Assembly (NCBI GenBank): GCA_037349315.1
Contig: JBAIAC010000001.1
Span: 8,012,501 to 8,076,500, forward strand
Source of the DNA: Chelydra serpentina
Taxonomy: Eukaryota > Chordata > Testudines > Chelydridae
DNA length: 64,000 nt
Direction of reading: 5' to 3'
The notes under the pieces are model-generated. The model did not search any database and had not been told where the DNA came from. It saw only the letters and a list, made by a program, of their open reading frames with translations. Of this stretch, positions 1-11,589 are shown piece after piece. Each line of letters starts with the position of its first letter. The first letter of the stretch is position 1. Both the position numbers and the translations under genes were made by a program.

Positions 1-2352
1 GGAAAAATGTCCACAGGTCACATAGATCTTTTGGGCACCAGAGTGCAGCCACTATTTCTGCTAGACAACTTTTCCCTGCGGTTGCATTTCTATTTATTTG
101 TCATGTATATTCTTTAAAACAGCAATAAGCAAAATGCTTGTCTGTACGTTTACTCTTAAAGGAGGAGCAGCGCAGTTTCTCTACATTGCTGTTTTCACCC
201 TGCTTCTCTTGTAGCACTCTGCTATGGAGCCTATTTGCCAAATGATACAGCAGTTGTGCATTCTTTGTCAAACAACACATTACTGTCTTTCTCCTCTTTT
301 AGACCCTGGTGTACCAGGCCTGTGACGCACCTCCCCAAGCCCCACTGACCACATAAGGCAGGGATGGTCTACAGAGGGTGACACTAGGAGAAAGCTACCC
401 TTAGTGGTCAACATTTTCAGTGCTCCAAAAGTCTGCTCTCTTCTTCCATGGACAGGAGGCCTAAACCTTGGCAAGCTGCAGGGTTGCCAACTACTGTGAT
501 TTTATCACAAGTCTCAAAATATCAGCTGCCTTTCTTAAAGCCCTAGCTCCAGGAGTCCAATGATTCAAAGAGAATCTCAGCTTTCAGTTACCAAAAGAAA
601 AATGTTTCTAGCTAGGGTGACCAGATAGCAACTGAAAAAATGGAAGCAGCTGGCACCACGTCCCTGCGGCCCCTGGGGGGAGGGAGGGCAGAAGGCTCCA
701 TGCGCTGCCCACGTCAGCAGGCACCGCCCCCCCACAGCTCCCATTGGCCGGGAATGGGAAACTGCAACCAGTGGGAGCTTCAGGGGGAGGTACCCACAGG
801 CGACGGCAGCACACGGAGCCCTCTGCCCATCCTCCCCCAGGGGCTGCAGGGACATGGTGCCGGCTGCTTCCAGGAGCGGCGTGGGGCCAGGGCAGGCAGG
901 CAGGGAGCCTGCTCTGGTCCCGGTGTGCACCGCTGCTCCAGGTAAGCGGCACCAGGTCGGAACCCGCACCCTGAACTCCTCCTGCCCCCTGCCCCCTAGC
1001 CCCCTGCTGCACCCCTCCTGCACCCCAACCCCCTACCCTGAGCCCCCTGCCGCACCCCGCCTGCACCCCAATCCCTTGCCCTAAGCCTCTTCCTGCACAC
1101 CGCACCCCCTCCCACACCTCAACCCCTGCCCCAGCCCTACATTCACGGCCCTGCATGCAATTTCCCCATCCAGATGTGGCCCTCCGGCCAAAAAGTTTGC
1201 CCACCCCTGGTTTAGGAAAAGGGTGTCAGAAATCCAATGTGACTATGGTGGACATAGAAGTTCTGTTTCACTGAGCTCAGATCCAATCCCACTAAGCATT
1301 TAAGTGCATGCTTTACTTTAAGCACATTAGTCCCAACGAAGTCAACAGAAGTACTGAGACTCTTAAGGGCTTGGCTGGGTCTGGTCACAGGGTGATCAGG
1401 TTCATAGACACAAAAGTTTCTCCAGTAGGAGCAAATTGGTAATACAGAAGAGAATGCTGAACTACACAACACAGCATTTACATTCTCTTACCATTCTTTT
1501 CATTCCCAAGTAATTTAAAAATATATGTATACATTTGGTGCTTACCTTTGAATTTACCCAAGATAACTTATTTAATTCTGAATTCTGCATTACTTGTTTA
1601 TAAACAGTTTTCCCTTTAAAAAGGTTGGGTTTTTTTTTAAAGTTCCTATGTCTGTAGTGTACTTCTCTACAAAGTTGTTCTAGTGCTAACAGTTATCAGA
1701 CACAATACCAATTATTGCAGCCTTTAATAAAGGAAATATTTATTTTACCACCACAGTAAACAGTACAGAAAACCTGCAAAGATAAGAGTTGCCAATTACA
1801 GATGCTCTCAAACAGACTAATGCACTTCCTTTTTTCACAAAAATGTGTACTTCTTAACAAATATGCCTTGTGCGTCAAAGCATAGCAGATCCCTTATTAA
1901 TTTGAGTTGCACACTCAACTCATTTGATGCCTGCAAAATTGTCATTTGTAAACACGAGAAGGCTTGTAAAAAAACCCCAAACCCAACACATTTAAATTTG
2001 TGGAGAGGAAAATGTTTGTTTTCCCTTCCTAATAATCTCCTACAAAATGCATTTCAGTAATATCAGGAGTAGAAACATTATTTTCCAAACCACAATATGG
2101 GCAAATCATTCTTTTCTTGAAGGATCCCTCAGCCCTTCACTGAATATCCATTTAATAAGCAATAATAAAAGCTGAGTCATTAAGACACAGTTGGTTCCTG
2201 CCTTACTACTGACGTATTTATTTCCAGGTGTCTGGGGGAGATTCTGTAAACATGTGGATTCTTTGCAGTTTACAAAAACTTCCAGAAGACTTGACACACA
2301 AATGCTAGATACCCCTTATTGCTATCATTATTAAATACACATTTTGGCTTAC
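1..2352 (-). other. TTC7A: TTC7A intron 8 (partial)
   Basis: This non-coding stretch begins with the intron 8 donor at 2352 and runs off the left edge. Bases 1-610 show nothing I recognise, bases 613-1209 are a GC-rich repeat described separately, and bases 1216-2352 are AT-rich. A degenerate stretch at about 1230-1420 resembles a dispersed amniote repeat with sense and antisense versions of 'gaagtcaa...gggac'. No coding exon is supported. Confidence 0.7.
613..1209. repeat. GC-rich composite repeat ending in a hAT-type terminus
   Basis: Bases 613-641 look like the end of the small 'agggtgaccag' MITE also seen at 54966. From there to 1209 the sequence is GC-rich, with a cytosine-rich degenerate array (about 970-1130) of 'cctgcaccccaa..' units. 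It ends in gtttgcccacccctg, a typical hAT-like terminus. The left end of the hAT part is not recognisable, so it looks truncated. Several overlapping ORFs on both strands are composition artefacts. Confidence 0.5.
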
Positions 2353-2416
2353 CATAGATTCACTGATTAAGAGGAGGAGAAGAGCCTCTTCTATGTTGTC
2401 TTGAGGGCAGTACAGG
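2353..2416 (-). CDS. TTC7A: TTC7A coding exon 8
   Basis: This 64-nt exon starts after GTCTTTCAG and ends TCTATG|GTAAGC in phase 0. It encodes residues 326-347: NLYCPQDNIEEALLLLLISE, then SM. That is the near-invariant TTC7 helix just before the ATRDVVLSR region encoded by the next exon. No further TTC7A exon is recognisable in 1-2352, so exon 9 should lie left of the window. Confidence 0.95.
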
Positions 2417-2852
2417 CTGAAAGACAAAAAGTTTTTTATAAACAAGATCAGGAATTAGCCCATCAGTCTCTATTTTTAATGTCACAAGAGGACCAGTAAC
2501 TTGAAACATCTCATGTATGATTCATTTGCTATATAATACCCTCTTTTTGAGATCCACACAATTAAAAGCTCTAGTGCATATTCTAAAATGGACTATTTTG
2601 ACCCACCAGAACCTTCATCCCATTCCACAACCGAGATAGCTATTTAGTCAGATATTCTCCATTCATGGGAAATAACTATATACTCCAGATTTAGGTCTGG
2701 GTTTTTCAGAAGGCATTTTGATTAGAAATTAAAATAAATAAATAAAAATGCAGAAGATTACACAGGTCACTAGCCAAGTTGGCATTGAGGGACACACTTT
2801 TTTTCAGACACACTTTTTCCTCTCAGAGTGGAAACCAAAATAAAGAGCTTAC
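2417..2852 (-). other. TTC7A: TTC7A intron 7 (436 bp)
   Basis: This short AT-rich intron is bounded by GTAAGC and TTTCAG. A short (AAAT)n run near 2729-2746 is the only repeat seen. Confidence 0.85.
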
Positions 2853-3013
2853 TTGTCTCCTGTGTATAGATGGGGTCTCCGCCGAAGAAGACTGCTAACG
2901 TAAGAGTTATCTTCCTTGTTCATGAACTCAGGCAGGGGATCAGATAAGGGGCTCCAGTAACAGTCTTCACTCAAGGAGTGGAGGAGCACTTCGGCTAGCT
3001 GTTTGGCTGCTGT
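2853..3013 (-). CDS. TTC7A: TTC7A coding exon 7
   Basis: This 161-nt exon starts after GATCTGTAG and ends GACAA|GTAAGC (phase 2). It encodes residues 273-325, including [20 protein letters not shown], then [18 protein letters not shown] and [10 protein letters not shown]. The CYWSPLS and PHLY motifs are characteristic of TTC7 proteins. It lies 3.5 kb downstream of exon 6. Confidence 0.95.
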
Positions 3014-3109
3014 CTACAGATCAACAGAAAGCACCAGAAATTATTTAAAAGGCTCTCACTCGTTGGGGGCATGTCTTCACACAGGAAACGTAATTACAAA
3101 ACACACTCG

Positions 3110-3202
3110 GGACCTGACTTTCAGAGGTTCTGAGCACTAACAGTCCAACTGAGGATACTAGAAGCTGCAGGTGCTCGGCTCCTCTGAAAATCAAGCCCTA
3201 GA
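3110..3202. repeat. Short palindromic amniote repeat
   Basis: The left side reads gacctgactttcagaggttc and the right side reads cctctgaaaatcaagccc. They are imperfect inverted copies around a short centre. The same type of sequence is common in reptile introns. This is recognition only. Confidence 0.45.
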
Positions 3203-3792
3203 AGTTTGGATGGTCCATTCTAAAGTAGCAGAGAAAGAGTACGAGAACTTCTGGAAGAAAGGGACATGGTCAATCAGGCAAGTGAGAAGTGATTCTCCCA
3301 TGGATATTTCAGGCCCCAGGTACACTCCAAATAATTGGTTCTAATCACATTCATAGCTTTCTCAGTCTGAAAAATTCCACCCTTGTCTCAGCCCAGAGGG
3401 GAATATTGTTTTGTTTTTTTACATTTAAAGGACAGTCCCTTCAGCTGTTTGAATTATACAACAGTGAAAGAGAAACAACCTATTGAAGTATTACTACTCT
3501 TTTTGCTCCTAAATAACTTCAGAACAAAACAAAACTTTATGTCGGGATGGGAATTGTGACATGTCCTTCCCTGGGCAGTACATGGGGCAAAGGAACCTTA
3601 CGCATCTCCCACACTCACTCCCACAACATAAGGGCATATCACCATCTGGTCCAGGAGATACAATGTTGTGAGCAAGCTGAAGTGAATCGGAGGAACCTTT
3701 ATTCTGGCATTTCCTGACTTTTTGTTCAAATGTATCCAATGCATCCCATTGGTTTTTGCATAGAACATATGCAGATTATAACACGTATATGT

Positions 3793-3794
<2 letters not shown>

Positions 3795-3823
<29 letters not shown>
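3795..3823. repeat. (AC)n microsatellite
   Basis: This is an uninterrupted AC dinucleotide run of about 29 bp within intron 6. Confidence 0.95.
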
Positions 3824-3825
<2 letters not shown>

Positions 3826-5985
3826 ATTACATATAAAATACATGGTGGGGAGCAACTAGGCCAGCCACGTTAGTATGTTTTACATATAAGGTAAGTAGAC
3901 CTATAAATACTAATATGTCAGTCCTAGTCACTCCCCACCATGTATTCTAATGTCAAAAATAGTAGAAATGACCACTCCAACCTCAATCTAGTTTATCTAT
4001 ACCTATGGAAAGTTCCTATTACCAGACTGCCAACAAAACAAAAAACTGTTGATGCTGAGGACTTTTATTGTTTCTTTTCTGACCATCTCGTCACACAAGG
4101 ACATCATCTTGTTAGTTAAGATGCAATTGCAGTAATGTGCAGTGTTTCTTGAAAACTGGAAAGGAAGGTTTCATTTCCATCCACATAATAGCAAACTGAT
4201 TTAAATGGCTGGTATTGGTGTGAAGAAATGCTGCTCCACATAACTCCTTGGAGCCTTCATACCTCCATGCACTGACAAATGACGGAAAGCTATCTGCTAG
4301 TATCCAGCCTTTTGTATACTTTTTATAACACGGAAACATGAGCAAAATACCCTACAGTACCGTGATATTAACCAATATCATTTTATCATCTCAGCATATA
4401 ATCATTTAGTCAGTTTCACCCTGAGGATCCAACTCTCTGACATTTTTTTCTAAAGCCCTGGGGATAAGAAAAATGGCACTAGTATCAGTAAGATCTCTGC
4501 AGCTCTACATGAAACTATGATAGGGATAAAACAGCTCAGAAGAGAGAGGCCCCAAATACTTGGAGTTTGCTTTGACTTTAATGTACAGTGCAGTAGCACT
4601 GTAAATTAGCTTCACTTTTGTTTTGAATAAAACCAAACAAATTAGAACAATCCAAGTCTCTGATTTATATTATTACTGCCTTTGGCTAAAAAAGCAGCAT
4701 TACGATTCGAGTACATTGTCAGCCTACAAGCGAAATATGCTCATGTGTTTAATATTAGTGTTTGAAAAACTAGTTTAATAAAGTATATTCCTGCCCTAAT
4801 GCACTCTCAACAGCTCTTTTTTATTTTTTAAAAGTCCATTGGTATGTTGGTATAAACACCTCCTAATCTTCCCCTGGGGATTAACCTCTCCTGTGTGGCA
4901 CAGCTCACCCTGCAGTACAGGGAAAGCGGCATCCAAGTACCACTGTGTCAGAGTTTGGGGATAAGAAATGGTTATGCTCATAGGCCCTTCAGCAGAGCAA
5001 TGTTACGGTTGAGCAATAAAATCCTGCAGAATTCTGATCTTGGTCTGGAAAGTGATGGGACCATTTCAACGGTGTCATTTTTTAAAAACACCCATTTCCA
5101 TTCCCAGCACAAAGACAAGCTCCTGAGAGTATGGAATAAGCTAAGAACCACCCGGTGACCTAGAGATCTTGAGCTGACATGGAAGAGACATTGTCAGAGT
5201 GGGCAGAGAAGTTCCAGAATGACACATGCAGGTGACAGAGGGACTAGACTTGACATGGACTCAAGCAGGAACACACCCAGAACACTCATTCTGTACATGA
5301 CCAGTATACTCGTTCATTTTAGCCCTGGATGTGTATGGTAGGTGGACACATTCAGATCAGACCACCCTTGGGACCTTGGTATCTCCTGCACCTAAAATCA
5401 TAGGTAAAAAGCACAGCCACATCTCCTCCTCAGCCTTACCTGGACTCATTTTAGATCAAATATATGGACAAAGTTGAACCAACACAAGGCCAGTTGTCAT
5501 CCAGGTGTCAGTAATACACAAGACCATAACTTTCCAGGTTTAAGGGCCTTCATCCATAGCATGGGTAACAGCAGTCTTATTAAGAAGAGGCCAGCTGACA
5601 TTAATCACATATTTGGGTGACTACCAGCCATTGCTGGGAGACCAAGCCCTGAACAAGAACAATAGGACAGATCCAAACTTTGACTGATTTATCTATTCCT
5701 GAGAAGTGGCCTTTTTTCACTTAGCCATGCTATATGAGTTATGACAAGTACCAGAAAGTCTCCCATTTCAGGACTAGCCACCGGTTAATGATGCACATAA
5801 ATAATGTCCCTGCTACTTCCCCATGTTCCATATTTTTAATATTGCAAATGAAGCACACACAAATATAAACCTACGAATAAACTACCAGCTCCCCCAAGAA
5901 GAAAACCTCCATAACTCGTGACAGTCTCTGGCTGCTCTCTAACATGCACAGGTAAATTCTGATGCAAGATTTGTAAGAGGCCCTT

Positions 5986-6027
5986 GGAAAGACAGAACAC
6001 AAAAATGGAAAGACAGAACACAAAAAT
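5986..6027. repeat. 21-bp perfect tandem duplication
   Basis: The 21-bp unit beginning ggaaagacagaacacaaaaa occurs twice in direct succession without mismatch, suggesting a recent slippage event. Confidence 0.9.
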
Positions 6028-6560
6028 GGCAATCCCCAAGTATCATCCCCAATTACATTGTTCAACAGAGTGCTTCATAGAGAGAAAATGCACCGCCTTA
6101 AATCTAAAAGCATTGGAAGTTCCAGGAGGGAAAAAGATTCAAATACATTGTACTGCTATGTATTAATGTGAAAAAGCATGTATGCGTCTGAGTGTGAAAG
6201 AGAGACAAAGACAGACATTATCAGCTGGATAATCCAGGGATGCCAGAAATACGGGACATATTTTGTTATACGTTACAACAATTGCTTTGGTGTGCAAAAT
6301 AAAATAAAATAACCTACAAATAAAAAAATACATTGAACAGAACAATGCTTTCAAAAGAGAGGCAGAGAAAATACCCACCTGTCCAGATTCAAATGTTTAG
6401 GTGTGTCTGAATCAAATGTGTCACCATAACATCCAACAAGGGCACCAGTCGGGAGAGGGCCAGGGGAATCTTGTTCCACAGCAATGATTAAGAAATAAAC
6501 TATCCACAAAGCAGATTAAACTGACTTCCCATCTTTAAACCCTTCCATACATTTCCTTAC

Positions 6561-6639
6561 CATTTTGAAGCTCTGAGTAGCTTTTGTTTCCACAGTCCGT
6601 AATACTTCTCGCAGGTCCCTCATTCCTTTCACGATGTTT
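6561..6639 (-). CDS. TTC7A: TTC7A coding exon 6
   Basis: This short 79-nt exon starts after TTCCTGTTAG and ends AAAATG|GTAAGG. It completes the glycine codon split by intron 5 and encodes residues 246-272: [20 protein letters not shown], then TQSFKM. This matches the conserved TTC7A segment around [14 protein letters not shown]. Both phases fit. No ATG-initiated frame longer than 60 residues marks it. Confidence 0.95.
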
Positions 6640-7062
6640 CTAACAGGAAGGCAAAAGCAGCATGTTTAAACCAGACTACTTGTGAGGCACATCTGCTATG
6701 CAACAAACTGTCTTTTTAAAAGAAGAGAAAATAAAAAGGATAATCACTCCAAAGTTAGGCTAACGACATAAAGCAAGTCACTCTGAGGCAAAGGAAAAAC
6801 AATGGCACTCTGAATGAGGCAGAGTCGTTAGCATGCCTATCCCAGATGGCTTCCTATGAGAAAATCACATGCACATTTGAAGAACAGAGGAGACATTTGG
6901 AAGCCTTTCATGGATCATATTTATAAAGCAGATGCTGCTCCTCTTTTTGTGTACATACTGTACTGGTTTGTATTAAACTGAGCTTGCGTGATGTTCTTAA
7001 ATGACTACTCCTTTTGGTTATGTTTAAATGTTGTATCACTGAGAGCAGGTGGGGTGAGGGGG

Positions 7063-7352
7063 TTAGGGCTTGTCTATCCTGGAAACTTTTACCAGTGATT
7101 CCAGTGAAATTATACCTCTATAGTGAAATTGCTGTAGTTATACAGGTATAAACTCTCCATGTGAATATTCTGATTCCTGAATAACAATGGCTCCCCCGCC
7201 CCCGGTTCCCAAGTGACATAAGTGAAAGAAAAAGGTATATTTATACTGGAGTAAGAGTGACTACACGGGTGGTTATGCTAGTCTAACTAAAGCAGTTTAA
7301 ATTCCACATTTTTAGCTTATATTGGAATAACTTTCCTGTGTAGGTAAACCCT
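7063..7352. mobile_element. MITE with 'gggcttgtcta' termini
   Basis: The left end reads agggcttgtctatcctgg and the right end reads cctgtgtaggtaaaccctac. These are imperfect inverted termini like those of several other MITEs in this window. The interior is AT-rich and non-coding. Boundaries are approximate. Confidence 0.55.
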
Positions 7353-7454
7353 ACACTTGTTAAAACAAAGAGAAAGAAGAGCTGGGCACCCACAGCAAGA
7401 CTTTTTCTATGAACATTTCATTGAATTTTAAAGTTCATTGGCTTCAACTATGTT

Positions 7455-7640
7455 GGGGGAGGGATAGCTCAGTGGTTTGAGCATTGGCCTGCTAAACCCA
7501 GGGTTGTGAGTTCAATCCTTGAGGGGGCCATTTAGGGATCGGGGCAAAAATTGGGGATTGGTCCTGCTTTGAGCAGGGGGTTGGACTAGATGACCTACTA
7601 AGGTCCCTTCCAACCCTGATATTCTATGACTATGACTATG
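7455..7640 (+). mobile_element. Tortoise Pol III (Cry-type) SINE with CR1-like tail
   Basis: The head is tRNA-like, with an A-box region (tagctcagtggtttgagca) and a B-box-like gttcaatcc. The 3' part (ggttggactagatgacctac, then ccttccaaccctgat) matches the CR1 LINE 3' end, and the tail is a short 'tatgac' repeat. A tRNA head fused to a CR1-derived tail is the established structure of the tortoise Pol III SINE. It is a strong indicator of a cryptodiran turtle. Confidence 0.85.
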
Positions 7641-8954
7641 TTCCCATTCCTTCCATGTTACATTCCACAAACATTCTAACAAAGAAATTTAATGGCAGAA
7701 ATGTTTGAGGAAACAGCAACATGTTAACGGCTATCAAAAGATATTTGTGGGAAACAAATTACATATTTGTAATCATGAGTATTCACACTAAAAACTTCAT
7801 TTGAAGAGTTGTGTTCATCCAGTGAGGGAACAGAACCACATTGCATGACCTCTGTCCAATCAAAACTAATCATCATATTTTAAATTTCAAATCATGAATT
7901 CTCACAATGATGTGCTCATAGACAATTTACAGACAGAAATAATTTTGAACAAATAATGCAGGTGTAAAAATCACATGCTGCTCAGAGACACTTAAAAAAA
8001 AGTGAAATATTTTGAGCAAGTTATTTGCTGTGAATTATTCGCTCCCCTCTAAACATATGATTTGGGTTTGTCAGGGACAGGAAGCTTCCGGAAGTTTCTA
8101 ACTCTGGCCTTAATCTTGCAATGAGCTCTCCAGATGCAGGAGCAGGACCTTAGTCTGCCTTTTTGAGGGTCAGAGCAAGAATGGAATATATTTTTTAAAC
8201 ACACACGGAGGTAATTCTGACCCAGTGTGTGTGAAAGCAGTAAGAGTGCAACATGAGCAAAGATTCTGTTTGGCTGCTTTTTGTTTTACCTCACATCAAA
8301 GAGCATTCCGCACCCACACCAAAAAATACAACAAAAAGCTTAGCAAGCAAATCTCATTATAGGGTTGGTGTTTACCCATCTAGGGTGTCAGTCCAGGAAA
8401 GCACTCGAGCACATACCTAAGCATATGAGTAGTCCCACTGACTTCACTGGGGTTAGTCTCATGTAAGTAAGTGATTTCCTTGATCGGGGCATAGAAAAGT
8501 TAACAAAAACAAATAAAAAAAGACTGTAAGCAGTGCTATTTTTGCCTGAGAATGGGTGGATCTAGAGATGCATATTGGCATTAATGAGCGGACTTGGATT
8601 TAGCCACAAAGGTGGCAATATTTTACTCCAAAATAGACATTTGAATGGCCATTTTAAAGAACGTTTTATGACTATTTGTGAACAATTTAAAAAATAAAAA
8701 TGTTAACAAGTTATGGATGTACTGGGACTTTGGCCTATTATGGCTTATATCTGATGCCAATGAAGCACTATTTAATAACACAACACACTTTGGGTAGGTA
8801 CTGAAACTCACCGGTCTTGTTTAGTGATAATATTGTACGTACATAGTGCATTTCATGCAAATAGATCTCAAAGCATTTTACAAATAAACTTAAAATGTAT
8901 CTCATGGTTTCACAATGCACACTGAATACTAGGATGGAAAATGAAAGATACTGT

Positions 8955-10379
8955 TGTGGCACTCTGTACCTCAAAGCAATACCCTGGAACCCTTATATTC
9001 ACCACTATCATGCAATTTTGATCTGTTTTGTACAAAGTATGCCTTCTGAGGTATCATTTTGAAAGTCTTGATCTGTTGAACATTCATATCCTGTTGGATT
9101 GTATGTGTTATCATTGTATGTGAAGTTATGAAGTTTTGCTACGTGTGTGTTATTGAAATATGTTGTGAGGTTGGGAACCCCCACAACCAACCTTTCAGGT
9201 ACAACAATGGAGTATCCAGAAGCACTGATGGCCCATTAAAGGTAATCCACACTCCCAATGACTGTCCCAGGAACTGTGTACAATGAAGACTTCTCAGATA
9301 GTGCACAAAGGAGGTTGTTTGATTCATGTCATGGTAAAAGATCTTTCCAGCAAGCTGGAAGAAACCATAAAAGGAGAGTGACATCATCACTTGGCCTCAC
9401 TCCTCCCACAACTCAACACCTGGAAACATGTCTGGAGGACAAAGACTTTGAACTAGGGCAGGTGGTCCCAGGCTGGAGGAGAGTTCCAGCCTGTGCATTG
9501 AAGATTTGTGACCTGTTTGACTTATCAGCGTGAGACACAGCTTGATTCATATCCTGTTTAGTTTATGGAAGTCAGGCTGTGAATTTAATTTAGGTAGCCA
9601 ACTTCGATCTCTACACTTACTACTTATAATCATTAAAAAGCTACCTTTCTGTAGTTAAAAAAATCTGTTTTATATTTTACCTAAAACTGTGTGTTTTGGT
9701 TGAATTGCTTGGGAAATTTCAGCTCAGTTTACAAAGGCTAGTGTATGTCCTCTCCACATCGAAGGAGGGGCGCACTGGGTAATGAACTTACATTGGTCAG
9801 ACTTCTGATCAGGGCAAGATGGTATATTCTAGGGGAGCAAGGCTGGGGAACTGCGGGGGAATTGGCTGGAGCCTCTCTATTGTTGGTTCATGAGTGGCTG
9901 GGAGAAGCATTCATGTAACTCAGTTGGGTGTGTCCTTGCCCGTGGATGTCTGTGTAAGTGCAGTACCTGCCAGAGGTTAGTAGCTTGCCAACAATATCAC
10001 AGTGTGAGCCCAGGGCTACACTAGGGGGGGCGGTCGATCTACGATACGCAGCTTCAGCTACGTGAATAACGTAGCTGAAGTCGGCGTATCGTAATCGACT
10101 TACCTGGCCATGAGGACGGCGGCGAGTCGATCGCTGCCGCTCCCCAGTCGACTCCGCTTCCACCTTTCGATGAGGTGGATTTCCGGAGCCGACGGGGAGC
10201 GCTTTCGGGGATCGATTAATCGCGTCTAAACGAGATGCGAAAAATCGATCCCCGAAAGATCGATTGCTACCCGCCGATCCGGCGGGTAGTGAAGACAAGC
10301 CCTGAGAGGGAGCCCGGGTTGGTGGGACAGAGGGCTCAGCAGTCCCACAGTCCAGGCTGCACCTAGGAACCCCGTCACA
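8955..10379. mobile_element. Solo LTR of an endogenous retrovirus-like element, with a nested MITE
   Basis: The element starts TGTGGCACTC and ends CCCCGTCACA, as LTRs do (TG...CA). It is flanked by five-base direct repeats, actgt on the left and attgt on the right, with one mismatch. No internal viral genes adjoin it, so it is a solo LTR left by recombination. A palindromic MITE (10014-10302) lies near its right end. Family assignment is not possible by eye. Confidence 0.6.
10014..10302. mobile_element. Palindromic CpG-rich MITE, copy 1
   Basis: Inside the LTR lies a CpG-rich element with two hairpins. The first has 12-base arms CTTCAGCTACGT and ACGTAGCTGAAG around a 5-base loop. The second has arms around TCGGGGATCGATT and AATCGATCCCCGA. 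The outer ends read ggctacact and gacaagccc. It belongs to the same family as the elements at 20443 and 35432. Flanks are cag and tga, so no clean target duplication remains. The 136-residue ORF across it is an artefact. Confidence 0.7.
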
Positions 10380-10463
10380 ATTGTATTCAATTAAAATTAC
10401 AGGACAAATTTAGACAGACAGTATGTAATGAACCAAACTGGAATGTGGCCAGGTCACCGAGAT

Positions 10464-10784
10464 CAGAGGTTTTCATTCAGGGGTATACCTACCCCCTGGG
10501 GGTACGCAGAGGTCTTCCATGGGGTACATCAACCCATCTAGATATTTTACTAGTTTTACAACAGGCTACATAAAAAGCACTAGCAAAGTCAGTACAAACT
10601 AACATTTCATTCAGAAAAATGAGAAAGAAAGCAATTTTTCAGTAATAGTGTGCTGTGACACTTTTGTATTTTTATGTCTGATTTTGTAAGCAAGTTGTTT
10701 TTAAGTGAGGTGAAACTTGGGGTATGCAAGACAAATCAGACTCCTGAAAGGGGTACAGTAGTCTGGAAAGGTTGACAACCAATG
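10464..10784 (-). mobile_element. Non-autonomous hAT element, first of an inverted pair
   Basis: The ends resemble hAT termini (cagaggttttcattcag on the left, aaaggttgacaacc on the right). The body is the reverse complement of the element at 10792-11203. Shared landmarks are 'gtgctgtgacacttttgta' and 'gcaagttgtttttaagtga'. This copy lacks about 100 bp present in its partner. Confidence 0.65.
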
Positions 10785-10791
10785 ACCTAGT

Positions 10792-11203
10792 CAGTGGCTT
10801 TCAACCGTTTCAGATTACTGTACCCCTTTAAGGAGTCTGATTTGTCTTCCGTGCCCCCAAGTTTCACTTCACTTAAAAACAACTTGCTTACAAAATCAGA
10901 CATAAAAATACAAAAGTGTCACAGCACACTATTACTGAAAAATTGCTTTCTTTCTCATTTTTACCATATAATAATAAAATAAATCAATTAGAATAGAAAT
11001 ATTGAACTTACATTTCAGTGTATAGTATATACAGCAGAATAAACAAGTAATTGTCTGCATTAAATTTTAGTTTATCCTGAGTTCGCTAGTGCTTTTTATG
11101 TAGCCTGTTGTAAAACTAGCAAATATCTAGATGAGTTGATATATCCCCCAGAAGACCTCTGCGTAACCCCAGAGGTACATGTAACACTGGTTGAGAACAA
11201 CTG
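10792..11203 (+). mobile_element. Non-autonomous hAT element, second of an inverted pair
   Basis: It starts cagtggctttcaacc and ends ggttgagaacaactg, inverted termini of hAT type. It is the inverted homologue of 10464-10784, with only about 7 bp between the two. Neither copy alone nor the pair shows a clean 8-bp duplication. Confidence 0.65.
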
Positions 11204-11269
11204 AGTCCTAGATTAACACCCATCCTGCAGCAAAAAGTGCCATAGGAGTTTTATTGACATCAAGTCATC

Positions 11270-11428
11270 AGGATCTCCTTCCTTAGAGGTTTTTAAGGTC
11301 AGGCTTGACAAAGCCCTGGCTGGGATGATCTAGTTGGGGTTGGTCCTGCTTTGAGCAGGGAGTTGGACTAGATGACCTCCTGAGGTCCCTTCCAACCCTG
11401 AGATTCTATGATTCTATGATTCTATGAT
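11270..11428 (+). mobile_element. CR1 LINE 3' end
   Basis: This is a severely 5'-truncated CR1. It holds the C-terminal coding remnant ([13 protein letters not shown] sequence, here tccttccttagaggttttta), the conserved 3' region with ggttggactagatgacctcc in variant form, and the 8-bp terminal repeat attctatg in several units. Heavy 5' truncation is normal for CR1. Confidence 0.9.
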
Positions 11429-11589
11429 CTCATTTTTACATCTTATTCAATAGCAGCACATCACAGTTGTCTATAACAGATGGAAGTGTTCACCTTGAGA
11501 TGAGTGCATTACAAAAAACTTCTCATTGTCACTCCTCTTGGGTACAGTTTTACCTGCTTAAACTGTGTGCAGCTGGTGCCTTTTGGAAT

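Larger units (their letters stand above)
3014..6560 (-). other. TTC7A: TTC7A intron 6 (3.5 kb)
   Basis: This intron is mostly unique AT-rich sequence. It holds a palindromic repeat near 3110-3202, an (AC)n microsatellite at 3795-3823 and a 21-bp tandem duplication at 5986-6027. The short ORFs here have no homology I recognise. No large transposon is evident. Confidence 0.75.

Noticed and set aside
577..1204. Several ORFs of 76-198 codons on both strands
   Set aside because: They are composition artefacts of a GC-rich repeat ending in a hAT-like terminus.
9888..10298. 136-codon minus-strand ORF
   Set aside because: It overlaps the palindromic MITE and part of an LTR. The peptide reflects the hairpins.
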